64,000 nt of DNA from Mucilaginibacter sp. OK283 (GTDB lineage Bacteria > Bacteroidota > Bacteroidia > Sphingobacteriales > Sphingobacteriaceae): the NCBI RefSeq assembly GCF_900110415.1, contig NZ_FODR01000007.1, forward strand, positions 1 to 64,000, read 5' to 3'. The notes below the pieces were generated by a model. The model saw only the letters and a program-made list of their open reading frames with translations, did no database searches and was not told the DNA's origin. Position numbers and translations under genes: made by a program. Every line of letters starts with the position of its first letter. Position 1 is the stretch's first letter. Positions 1-7,921 of this stretch are shown in pieces.

Positions 1-95
1 TGAGTTGTGAGTTGTGAGTTGTGAGTTGTGAGTTGTGAGTTGTGAGTTGTGAGTTGTGAGTTGTGAGTTGTGAGTTGTGAGTTGTGAGTTGTGAG
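1..95. repeat. heptanucleotide tandem array (TGAGTTG)n
   Basis: About 13.5 uninterrupted copies of the 7-bp unit TGAGTTG run from the first base of the window to 95, so the array may extend further upstream. It lies 106 bp before the first permease gene. A related unit (TGGTGAG) is tandemly repeated after P6, and single TGAGTGG/TGTGAGTT words occur after P1, P11 and P12. The unit length of 7 is not a multiple of 3 and the array is not coding. No function is known to me; slippage-prone length variation is an inference. Confidence 0.95.
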
Positions 96-200
96 AAATT
101 GCCTGTCAATTTAGGAATTATAGTTTAAGGTTGCGAATTAGAGTTTAGGATTTAGAGTTTACGATTGGTTTTTTAGAGTTTAGAATTTAACTACACCGTT
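96..200 (+). other. leader of P1, 'TTTAGGATTTAGAGTTT' family
   Basis: The stretch before P1 is made of imperfect words such as GAATTAGAGTTTAGGATTTA and TTTAGAGTTTAGAATTT. Closely similar words precede P7 (about 15585-15638) and P14 (about 33310-33380), so three of the fifteen permease genes share this leader type. I see no clear terminator and no good TAnnTTTG promoter box. It could be degenerate repeat sequence rather than a regulatory site. Confidence 0.5.
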
Positions 201-2612
201 ATGATAAAGAATTATTTACGCAGTGCTTTACGGAACATTACCAGGCACAAATTTATATCGTTCATCAATATATTTGGTTTAACCGTTGGGTTAAGCTGCT
301 GTTTGCTGATTGTGGTTTACGTAATCAACGAGACGAGCTATGATAAGTTTAATGCCAATGCCGACGATATTTATCGTGTTACCCGCAGCTTTAATACGCC
401 TGATGGGGTAGAAACGCTTCATTTAGGGGCGGTTGCACCGCCGTTTGGGCCCTTGCTCAAAAATGAGTTTTCGGATATCAAAAGATTCACCCGCATATAC
501 CCGGCAGGCGGCAGTTTAGTGATCAGGTATAAAGACAAATTGCTTACCGAGAATGAAGGCTACTTCGCTGATGAGAATTTGTTCGATTTTTTTAATATTA
601 AAACAACCCAGGGAGATCCAAAGTCGGCATTGTCAGACCCGTTTACGATGATGATGACCGAAGAAATGGCGCATAAATATTTTGGCAACGACGACCCGAT
701 AAACAAGGTGGTACGGTTGGGCAACCAGTTTAATTTTAAGGTAACCGGAATTTTTGAACCGCTGCCGGCCAATTCGCAGTTTCATGCTAAAATGCTGCTC
801 TCATTTAATACCCTGAACGACACAGCGGTTTATGGCCGAAAAAGTTTGCAAACCAACTGGGGCAATAATTCCTTTTTTACCTACCTGTTGTTCCCCAAAG
901 GATATAACGTAGATAAAGTGGCTGCGCAGTTCCCTGCTTTTTTAGATAAGTACGTCGGTACACGCGAATCAAAGAACAGTAAACTGTCGTTTCAAAAATT
1001 CCTGAGTATCCACCTGCATTCTCATCTTGATGATGAACTTGACCAAAATGGCGATATCAAAAGGGTATGGATATTTTCGGCCATTGCGTTGTTTATCCTG
1101 CTTATTGCCTGCATCAATTACATGAATTTGTCAACCGCCCGTTCGGCCTTAAGGGCAAGGGAAATAGGTATCCGCAAGGTTATTGGCGCACAGCAAAAGG
1201 AAATCATTATCCAGTTTTTAAGCGAATCGGTATTGATAACCGCATTTTCGTTGATACTGGCGCTTGGCATTACCTACGCGGTAATCCCGCTGGTAAATAC
1301 TTTTTCGGGATTGTCATTATCTTTTAACTTGTTGTTTCAACCTCAAATAGTTACAGCCGTTGTTGCAATGCCTTTTGTAATTGGTATTATCAGCGGCATT
1401 TATCCGGCTATTTTTATGTCGTCATTTAAACCCGTAAAAGTGTTAAAGGGCCTGGTTAAAGTAGGATCGGGCAGTATTTCGTTCAGGAAGGTATTGGTGG
1501 TTATTCAGTTCTCCATATCTATCATCTTAATTGTTGCCACTACTATTGTTTTTCAGCAATTGAGGTACATGCAGCAAAAGGCGCTGGGTTTTAATAAAGA
1601 TCATATCCTAACCGCAGCCAATCCTTTTAACCCCGGTCAATTTGAGGTTTTTAAAAATGAGGTTACCAAAGAAGGTATTGTGAAAGATGTATCCCGTTCG
1701 TCGCGGATCCCATCGGGCAGATTATTGGACGACCAGGGGATTTCGGTGATGCAGAACGGATCGTCAAAAATGATAAACGCAGATGTAAAATACATCAATA
1801 CCGATTACGGTTTTATACCAACGTACGGCATGAAAATGGCTGCAGGCCGTAATTTTTCGAAAGATTTTGGAACCGACACTAACAACTATGTAATCAATGT
1901 TTCGGCCGCAAAAGTGTTGGGCTGGCAAACCCCCGAGAGCGCCGTTGGTAAAGAAATTAGTTATGGTGGCGTAAAAGGGAAGATAATAGGTGTAGTTAAT
2001 GATTTTCATTTTGAATCACTGCATCAAAATATCATTCCGTTACTGATGCGGATGCCGTCATTCGCCAACAACAGTTATCGCCGGTTATCTGTTAAAATTG
2101 ATGGTGACCACGTTCAGGAGGCCATTAATACCCTGGAGCAGTCCTGGAAAAAATATCAGCCCGAGACCCCGTTTGAATATGTTTTCCTGGATGATAAATT
2201 TCAAAAGTTATACAACAGTGAGCAACAGCAAGGGAGCTTGTTTACTATATTCTCGTTCATTGCCATATTTATAGCTTGTTTGGGTTTGTTTGGTTTGTCG
2301 GCATTCACCATTACACAGCGGGTTAAAGAGATAGGCGTGCGCAAAGTTTTGGGCGCCAGCATCCCTCAAATAGTAACCGAACTATCTAAAGACTTTTTAA
2401 AACTGGTACTTATTGCATCGGTAATTGCATTACCCATAGCATGGTACTCCATGAGCAAGTGGCTGCTTGATTTTGCCTTCCGCATCAGCATCCAATGGTG
2501 GGTGTTTGTAATGGCAGGTGTAATAGCCGTTGTCATCGCTTTTTTAACTATCAGCTTTCAATCCATCAAAGCAGCATCGGCAAACCCGGTGAAAAGTCTT
2601 CGGAGTGAATAG
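201..2612 (+). CDS. FtsX/MacB-like ABC transporter permease, P1
   Basis: Inner-membrane permease of the MacB/FtsX (type VII ABC) family, in the form in which two MacB-like halves are fused. By eye: TM1 about 20-43, periplasmic MacB core domain 45-285 (EMAHKYFGNDDPINK), TM2-TM4 about 290-412 with coupling motif REIGIRKVIGA near 320, TM5 428-452, second core domain 455-680 (GVVNDFHFESLH; FGTDT), TM6-TM8 680-785 with KEIGVRKVLGAS near 708, C-terminus ANPVKSLRSE. Such proteins need a separate ATPase dimer, which is not in this window, and usually transmit force to periplasmic partners or extrude substrates from the periplasm. It is the first of fifteen tandem paralogues. The substrate is unknown. 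The ATG at 201 fits the conserved MIKNY start. Confidence 0.94.
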   Translation: MIKNYLRSALRNITRHKFISFINIFGLTVGLSCCLLIVVYVINETSYDKFNANADDIYRVTRSFNTPDGVETLHLGAVAPPFGPLLKNEFSDIKRFTRIYPAGGSLVIRYKDKLLTENEGYFADENLFDFFNIKTTQGDPKSALSDPFTMMMTEEMAHKYFGNDDPINKVVRLGNQFNFKVTGIFEPLPANSQFHAKMLLSFNTLNDTAVYGRKSLQTNWGNNSFFTYLLFPKGYNVDKVAAQFPAFLDKYVGTRESKNSKLSFQKFLSIHLHSHLDDELDQNGDIKRVWIFSAIALFILLIACINYMNLSTARSALRAREIGIRKVIGAQQKEIIIQFLSESVLITAFSLILALGITYAVIPLVNTFSGLSLSFNLLFQPQIVTAVVAMPFVIGIISGIYPAIFMSSFKPVKVLKGLVKVGSGSISFRKVLVVIQFSISIILIVATTIVFQQLRYMQQKALGFNKDHILTAANPFNPGQFEVFKNEVTKEGIVKDVSRSSRIPSGRLLDDQGISVMQNGSSKMINADVKYINTDYGFIPTYGMKMAAGRNFSKDFGTDTNNYVINVSAAKVLGWQTPESAVGKEISYGGVKGKIIGVVNDFHFESLHQNIIPLLMRMPSFANNSYRRLSVKIDGDHVQEAINTLEQSWKKYQPETPFEYVFLDDKFQKLYNSEQQQGSLFTIFSFIAIFIACLGLFGLSAFTITQRVKEIGVRKVLGASIPQIVTELSKDFLKLVLIASVIALPIAWYSMSKWLLDFAFRISIQWWVFVMAGVIAVVIAFLTISFQSIKAASANPVKSLRSE

Positions 2613-2720
2613 TGAGTGGGCCGTTGTGAGTTTGCAGTAAGCAGCGAGGTGTTCGCTACAAAGTTATAAAGCGATAAGTACCAATGAACTAATGAACCGG
2701 TGAACTAATGAACAAAAAGA
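2613..2720. repeat. intergenic repeat spacer, copy A
   Basis: The P1-P2 spacer closely matches the spacers after P11 and P12: shared words include GTGAGTTTGCAGTAAGCAGC, CTACAAAGTTAT and GAAGCGATAAGTACCAATGA (here AAAGCGATAAG). It ends in imperfect copies of the word AATGAAC immediately before P2. Copies B and C are more similar to each other than to A. No promoter or intrinsic terminator is evident. Confidence 0.85.
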
Positions 2721-5189
2721 ATGATTAAAAACTATTTTAAGATAGCCCTGCGCAACTTTTGGCGGCACAAGTTTTTTACGTTTATCAATGTAATCGGCTT
2801 GTCTATCGGGATCAGTTCGGCGCTGGTTATTTATTTGATAGTGCATTTTGATTTTACTTTTGATAAGTCGGTTCATGATAGCGACCGTGTATACAGGGTA
2901 GTTTCCAATTATACTTATGCCGGCGAACCGGCCTATAATCGTGGTGTTTGCGGCCCTTTGCCCGAGGCCGTGCGTACGCAGGTTAGCGGTGTTGAGGTGG
3001 CAGCCCCGTTCTTTGCATTGTATCAACCAAATGTATTTGTGCCGGGTAACTCCGGGGTGCCTGTTAAATTTAAACTGCAGGATCATGTGGTATTGGCCGA
3101 TGAGCGCTATTTTGAGCTTTTTAACTATACCTGGCGTGCGGGCAAAGCTAAAACCGCTTTCAATGGCCCCAACCAGGTAGTGCTAACCACTGATCAGGCC
3201 GAAAAATATTTCCCAAAACTGTCATACAACCAAATGATGGGCAGGATTATTACCTATGATACCTTAAATACTGTCGTTACCGGTATCATAGAGCCGATAA
3301 AAGGCAATACTGATTTTAAATCGCAGGCTTTTATATCTTACTCAACAGCAACTAATAACAAAGCTTTACAAGACGAATTAAGGCCGAAACATTGGGGTGG
3401 TACAACACCAGCATCACAGCTTTTTATTAAATTATCTCCCCAGGCTACAGTTGCGCAAATAACCAGGCAGCTGAATGAAATCCTGAAAAAACATAACCCG
3501 CCAACGCCATCCAATAAAGGCAATACGCGCAGCTTTGCTTTACAACCACTAAGCGATGTTCATTTTAATGCGCTTTACGGTACTTTTTATGGCGGCCGCA
3601 CAGCAAGCAAAACAACATTGTACGGCTTGCTTGCCATTGCCATGTTTTTATTATTGCTGGGCTGCATCAATTTTGTTAATTTAACAACAGCGCAGGCTGC
3701 CCAACGCGCCAAAGAAATTGGCATTCGCAAAACAATGGGCAGCAGCAGGCTTCAACTTATCATTCAGTTTTTGACCGAGACCTTTTTTATTACCCTGATC
3801 GCAGTCGTTATCTCGGTTTTGATTGCGCCGGTGATCCTCAACTTGTTTAAAGATTTTATTCCTCAAGGGATTACGTTAGATCTTTTAAGTGAGCCCAATC
3901 TTATTGTGTTTCTGGTGGCGCTTACATTCGTAGTGAGTTTGTTATCCGGTTTTTATCCCGCGGTTTTACTATCGGGCTATAAACCGGTTTTGGTACTTAA
4001 AAACCAGGCATCGTCAAACAGCAGTAAAACACGGAATGCCTGGTTGCGTAAATCGCTCACGGTAACGCAATTTGTAATAGCCCAATTTTTTATTATGGCT
4101 ACCGTATTGGTTAGCAAGCAAATATATTACGCGCTGCATAAAGACCTGGGGTTGAAGAAGGATGCTATTTTGATTATCAATTCCCCATGGAAAAATCGCA
4201 CAGAAAGCCGTAACCAGGTATTTTTAAATAAGATTATCGCCCTGCCACAGGTGCAATTGGTAAGCCTGGGCAAAGATGCGCCGTCGTCTGATAATGGTAA
4301 CTCAACCGAGGCTACTTTCCGCGATGGCAAAAAGGAAATTAAAATGGAGCTGGCTGAAAAATTCGGCGACGAAAACTACATTAAAGTATACCACATTAAA
4401 TTAATAGCCGGGCGCAATTTACTACCGGGTGATACCTCAAAAGCATTTTTAATAAATGAAACCTACGCCCACGCCATTGGCTTTAAAAACCCAGCCGATG
4501 CGGTTGGCAAATACATCGACAATTTTAACGGAGATGTAAAAATGCAGATCATCGGTGTAGTACATGATTTCCATGCCGAATCATTACATGCGCCAATTAG
4601 TCCGATATGTATTTTAACCGAGCTTAACCACTACAATAACGGCACCTTCCACATCGCACTAAAGCCACAATCGGCCGGCGGTGATGACTGGAAAAAAGCG
4701 ATTGCCGCGATGGAAGTATCCTGGAAGGAAATTTATCCCGAAGATGATTTTGAATACCACTTTTTTGATGAAAATATTGCCAGGTTCTACGATGCCGAGC
4801 AGCATACATCAACTTTGTTAACATGGGCAACTGGGCTATCTATATTCATCAGCTGCCTGGGTTTATTAGGGCTGGCTATTTATAACACCAACCAGCGTAC
4901 TAAAGAGATAGGGGTACGTAAAGTTCTTGGCGCCACAGTATCGCAGATAGTTGCGCTGCTATCAACCGAGTTAATATTAGTTATCCTGCTGGCATTTGCG
5001 CTGGTTACGCCATTAGCCTGGTACGCCATGAACAAATGGATGCAAAGCTTTGCCGACCGTACCAGCATCAGCTGGTGGATTTTTGTACTAAGCGGTGGCG
5101 GGATGCTGTTAACCGCCCTGATAATATCAAGCTTCCAGACCATAAAAGCCGCGATGGCTAACCCGACCAGGAGCCTTAGAAGTGAGTAG
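2721..5189 (+). CDS. FtsX/MacB-like ABC transporter permease, P2
   Basis: Two-half permease of 822 residues, one of the longest in the array. The first half carries KEIGIRKTMGSS near residue 330 and the second KEIGVRKVLGAT near 727; eight hydrophobic segments are visible, TM1 at 20-42. The first periplasmic domain has AEKYFPKLSYNQMMGR in place of the usual KYFGN.DPIGK. The second has the subgroup motif DAPSSDNGNSTEATF and the family motif GVVHDFHAESLH. P3 is its closest relative in the window, with well over half of the aligned residues identical by eye, pointing to a local duplication. C-terminus ANPTRSLRSE. No lesion seen. Confidence 0.94.
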   Translation: MIKNYFKIALRNFWRHKFFTFINVIGLSIGISSALVIYLIVHFDFTFDKSVHDSDRVYRVVSNYTYAGEPAYNRGVCGPLPEAVRTQVSGVEVAAPFFALYQPNVFVPGNSGVPVKFKLQDHVVLADERYFELFNYTWRAGKAKTAFNGPNQVVLTTDQAEKYFPKLSYNQMMGRIITYDTLNTVVTGIIEPIKGNTDFKSQAFISYSTATNNKALQDELRPKHWGGTTPASQLFIKLSPQATVAQITRQLNEILKKHNPPTPSNKGNTRSFALQPLSDVHFNALYGTFYGGRTASKTTLYGLLAIAMFLLLLGCINFVNLTTAQAAQRAKEIGIRKTMGSSRLQLIIQFLTETFFITLIAVVISVLIAPVILNLFKDFIPQGITLDLLSEPNLIVFLVALTFVVSLLSGFYPAVLLSGYKPVLVLKNQASSNSSKTRNAWLRKSLTVTQFVIAQFFIMATVLVSKQIYYALHKDLGLKKDAILIINSPWKNRTESRNQVFLNKIIALPQVQLVSLGKDAPSSDNGNSTEATFRDGKKEIKMELAEKFGDENYIKVYHIKLIAGRNLLPGDTSKAFLINETYAHAIGFKNPADAVGKYIDNFNGDVKMQIIGVVHDFHAESLHAPISPICILTELNHYNNGTFHIALKPQSAGGDDWKKAIAAMEVSWKEIYPEDDFEYHFFDENIARFYDAEQHTSTLLTWATGLSIFISCLGLLGLAIYNTNQRTKEIGVRKVLGATVSQIVALLSTELILVILLAFALVTPLAWYAMNKWMQSFADRTSISWWIFVLSGGGMLLTALIISSFQTIKAAMANPTRSLRSE

Positions 5190-5277
5190 GCAGTTGGCAG
5201 TGGGCAGTTAGCAAGGCTGATGGATATACAAGCGGCACCAATGAACCAATGGACAAGTGAACTAATGAACCAATAAA
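5190..5277. repeat. intergenic spacer with GGCAGT and AATGAAC words
   Basis: The 88-bp P2-P3 spacer begins with repeated GGCAGTTGGCAGTGGGCAGT-type words and ends with ACCAATGAACCAATGGAC-type words up to the start codon of P3. The opening resembles the P14-P15 spacer (TAGGCAGTTAGCAGTTTTCAG). No terminator is seen, so P2 and P3 are probably co-transcribed. Confidence 0.7.
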
Positions 5278-7743
5278 ATGATAAAAAATTACTTCAAGAT
5301 TGCGTTCCGTAATTTCGGACGGCACAAGTTGTTTACAATGATAAACATTGTAGGGTTGTCTATCGGCATTAGTGCCGCTTTGGTAATTTACGTTATTGTA
5401 AATTATGATTTTACGTTTGATAAAAACCATAGGGACAGCGATAAGATTTACCGCGTGGTTACCGAGTATTCGTTTTCGGGCAATGTGGGGTATAACGGTG
5501 GCGTTACCGGCCCATTGGCGGGGGCTGTAAAAGCCGAAGTAACGGGCGTAAAAGACGTGGTGCCGTTTTTTACCAATGGCGGCATGAATGTATTTATTGC
5601 CAATAACACCAATGTACCCACAAGGTTTAAAGACCATGAAAATATTGTACTGGCCGATGGCAGATATTTTACACTATTTGATTATACCTGGCTTGCAGGA
5701 TCGGCTAAAACGGCGCTGAACGAGCCTTACCAGGTGGTGCTAACGTCAGATCAGGCTAAGATATATTTCCCCAAGCTTTCTTACGGCCAGATGCTGGGCA
5801 AAACGGTAACTTATGATACCATTAAAACTACTGTTACCGGTATTATACAAACTCCTAAAGAAAACACCGACTTTAATTTTCATGATTTTATATCCTATAG
5901 TACTGGCCTTAACAATCCGGCCCTCAAAGATAATCTTCAGTTAACAGAATGGGGGAGTACCACATCTGCATCCGTATTGTTCCTTAAACTTGCAGATAAT
6001 GCATCGGCAGCTAATGTTGAAAAGCAGCTGAATGTATTGCTAAAAAAGCATCATCCGCCTAAAAAGGAAGATGCCGGCAATACCCAGGTTTTTCATTTGC
6101 AGCCGTTAAGCGATCTGCACTTTAACAAAGATTACAATAATTTTGATGGTGGCCACACAGCAAGCAAGACAACCTTATATGGCTTACTGGTTATAGCTGC
6201 ATTTTTGTTACTATTAGGTTGCATCAACTTTGTAAACCTTACAACAGCCCAGGCTTCGCAACGCGCCAAAGAAATAGGCATCCGTAAAACAATGGGAAGC
6301 ACCCGCCGCCAACTGATAACCCAATTTTTGAGCGAAACCTTCCTGATAACCATTTTTGCAGTAATTATAGCATTACTGGCAGCGCCATCCATACTTAAGC
6401 TGTTTGCCGATTTTACCCCCAAAGGTATCACGGTTGATTACCTGCATCATGGCAATATCCTGCTGTTTATGCTTGCATTAGTTGTAGTGGTAAGTATATT
6501 ATCCGGCTTTTACCCCGCGCTGGTGTTATCGGGCTATAAGCCGGTTGATGTGTTTAAAAACCAGGCGCACTCGGGCACAAGTAAAACACGTAACGCTTTT
6601 TTGCGTAAATCGTTAACTACAGTTCAGTTTATTATAGCGCAGTTTTTTATCATGGCTACGCTATTGGTGAGCAAACAAATTTATTACGCCCTACATAAGG
6701 ATCTGGGTTTTAAAAAAGATGCTATTATCAATATAACCATCCCGTATAAAAATTCAAATGAAGGAACAAAGCAGGTTTTTAAAAACAGGGTTGCCGCCAT
6801 CCCGCAAATTGAAATAATGGCTGTTGGTAGTAATCCGCCATCTTCGGGCAATACCAACAGCACCGAGGCCACTTACAAAGACGGTAAAAAGGAGGTTAAA
6901 ACAGATGTTCAGCAAAAATTCGGGGATGAAAACTACCTGAAGGTTTATAATATTAAACTACTGGCCGGCCGCAATATCACGCAAGCCGATTCAACAAAGG
7001 CTTTGATAATTAACAATACTTATGCCCGGACGCTCGGTTTTAAAAAGCCATCAGATGCGATAGGTAAAATGCTTGATTATAACGATGATAAAAAAATGGA
7101 GATAGTAGGTGTGGTTGCCGATTTTTATCAAAAATCATTACATGATGCCATTAAGCCGCTTGCCATACTTATACCATACCGTAAATATCAAAACCGTACT
7201 TTCCATATCGCTTTAAAACCACAATCAGCCGGGGGCGACGATTGGAAGAAGGCCCTTGGCAGCATGGAAAAAACCTGGAAGGAACTATACCCCGATGATG
7301 ACTTTGATTATAGTTTTTATGATAAAAACATCGAAAAATTTTACGAATCAGAGCAACATACGTCTACCTTGCTTACCTGGGCAACAGGCCTATCTATATT
7401 TATCAGTTGTTTAGGTTTGTTAGGCCTGGCTATGTACACCACCAATTTACGCACCAAAGAAATTGGCGTGCGTAAAGTACTTGGCGCATCGGTAGCACAG
7501 ATTGTTACCCTGCTATCAACCGAATTGATATTACTTATTTTACTTGCATTCGTACTCGTTACACCATTGGCCTGGTACGCCATGAACAAGTGGATGGAAA
7601 GTTTTGCCGACCGTACCAGCATCAGCTGGTGGATATTTGTGGCAAGCGGCGCAGGCATGTTACTGGCTGCGCTGTTTACACTAAGCTTCCAAACGGTAAA
7701 GGCTGCGGTTGCTAACCCTGTGAATAGTTTGCGTAGCGAATAG
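5278..7743 (+). CDS. FtsX/MacB-like ABC transporter permease, P3
   Basis: Permease of 821 residues and the sister of P2, sharing its unusual features: IYFPKLSYGQMLGK in the first periplasmic domain, the coupling motif KEIGIRKTMGST near residue 331, and the second-domain motif NPPSSGNTNSTEATY. The DFxxxS motif reads GVVADFYQKSLHDAI and differs from P2 at several positions, so the two copies have diverged mainly in the periplasmic domains. The second coupling motif KEIGVRKVLGAS lies near 727. C-terminus ANPVNSLRSE. It is followed by a long inverted repeat. Confidence 0.94.
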   Translation: MIKNYFKIAFRNFGRHKLFTMINIVGLSIGISAALVIYVIVNYDFTFDKNHRDSDKIYRVVTEYSFSGNVGYNGGVTGPLAGAVKAEVTGVKDVVPFFTNGGMNVFIANNTNVPTRFKDHENIVLADGRYFTLFDYTWLAGSAKTALNEPYQVVLTSDQAKIYFPKLSYGQMLGKTVTYDTIKTTVTGIIQTPKENTDFNFHDFISYSTGLNNPALKDNLQLTEWGSTTSASVLFLKLADNASAANVEKQLNVLLKKHHPPKKEDAGNTQVFHLQPLSDLHFNKDYNNFDGGHTASKTTLYGLLVIAAFLLLLGCINFVNLTTAQASQRAKEIGIRKTMGSTRRQLITQFLSETFLITIFAVIIALLAAPSILKLFADFTPKGITVDYLHHGNILLFMLALVVVVSILSGFYPALVLSGYKPVDVFKNQAHSGTSKTRNAFLRKSLTTVQFIIAQFFIMATLLVSKQIYYALHKDLGFKKDAIINITIPYKNSNEGTKQVFKNRVAAIPQIEIMAVGSNPPSSGNTNSTEATYKDGKKEVKTDVQQKFGDENYLKVYNIKLLAGRNITQADSTKALIINNTYARTLGFKKPSDAIGKMLDYNDDKKMEIVGVVADFYQKSLHDAIKPLAILIPYRKYQNRTFHIALKPQSAGGDDWKKALGSMEKTWKELYPDDDFDYSFYDKNIEKFYESEQHTSTLLTWATGLSIFISCLGLLGLAMYTTNLRTKEIGVRKVLGASVAQIVTLLSTELILLILLAFVLVTPLAWYAMNKWMESFADRTSISWWIFVASGAGMLLAALFTLSFQTVKAAVANPVNSLRSE

Positions 7744-7747
7744 CTTC

Positions 7748-7915
7748 GTTCATTGGTTCACTGGTTCATTAGTTCATTGGTCTTGTGTGGTTATACAGGT
7801 TGCAACTAATAGCGATTTATCTGCTATACCCGCGTTCCAATGAACTAATGAATCGAATCAGCAAAGCTAATGAACAATACAACCAATGAACTAATGAACC
7901 AGTGAACAAATGAAC
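7748..7915. repeat. long inverted repeat (33-bp arms) between P3 and P4
   Basis: The left arm at 7748-7780 and right arm at 7883-7915 are reverse complements with 32 of 33 positions matching. The arms consist of imperfect AATGAAC/GTTCATT words. The 102-bp centre contains a further partial copy (CCAATGAACTAATGAA). The element starts 4 bp after the P3 stop and ends 6 bp before the P4 start, so it fills the spacer. In RNA it would form a very stable hairpin. It lacks a terminal T-tract, so it is not a classical intrinsic terminator. Confidence 0.9.
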
Positions 7916-7921
7916 TGACAT

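Noticed and set aside
1..95. Tandem repeats as a possible CRISPR array
   Set aside because: The unit is 7 bp with no spacers; it is a simple tandem repeat.
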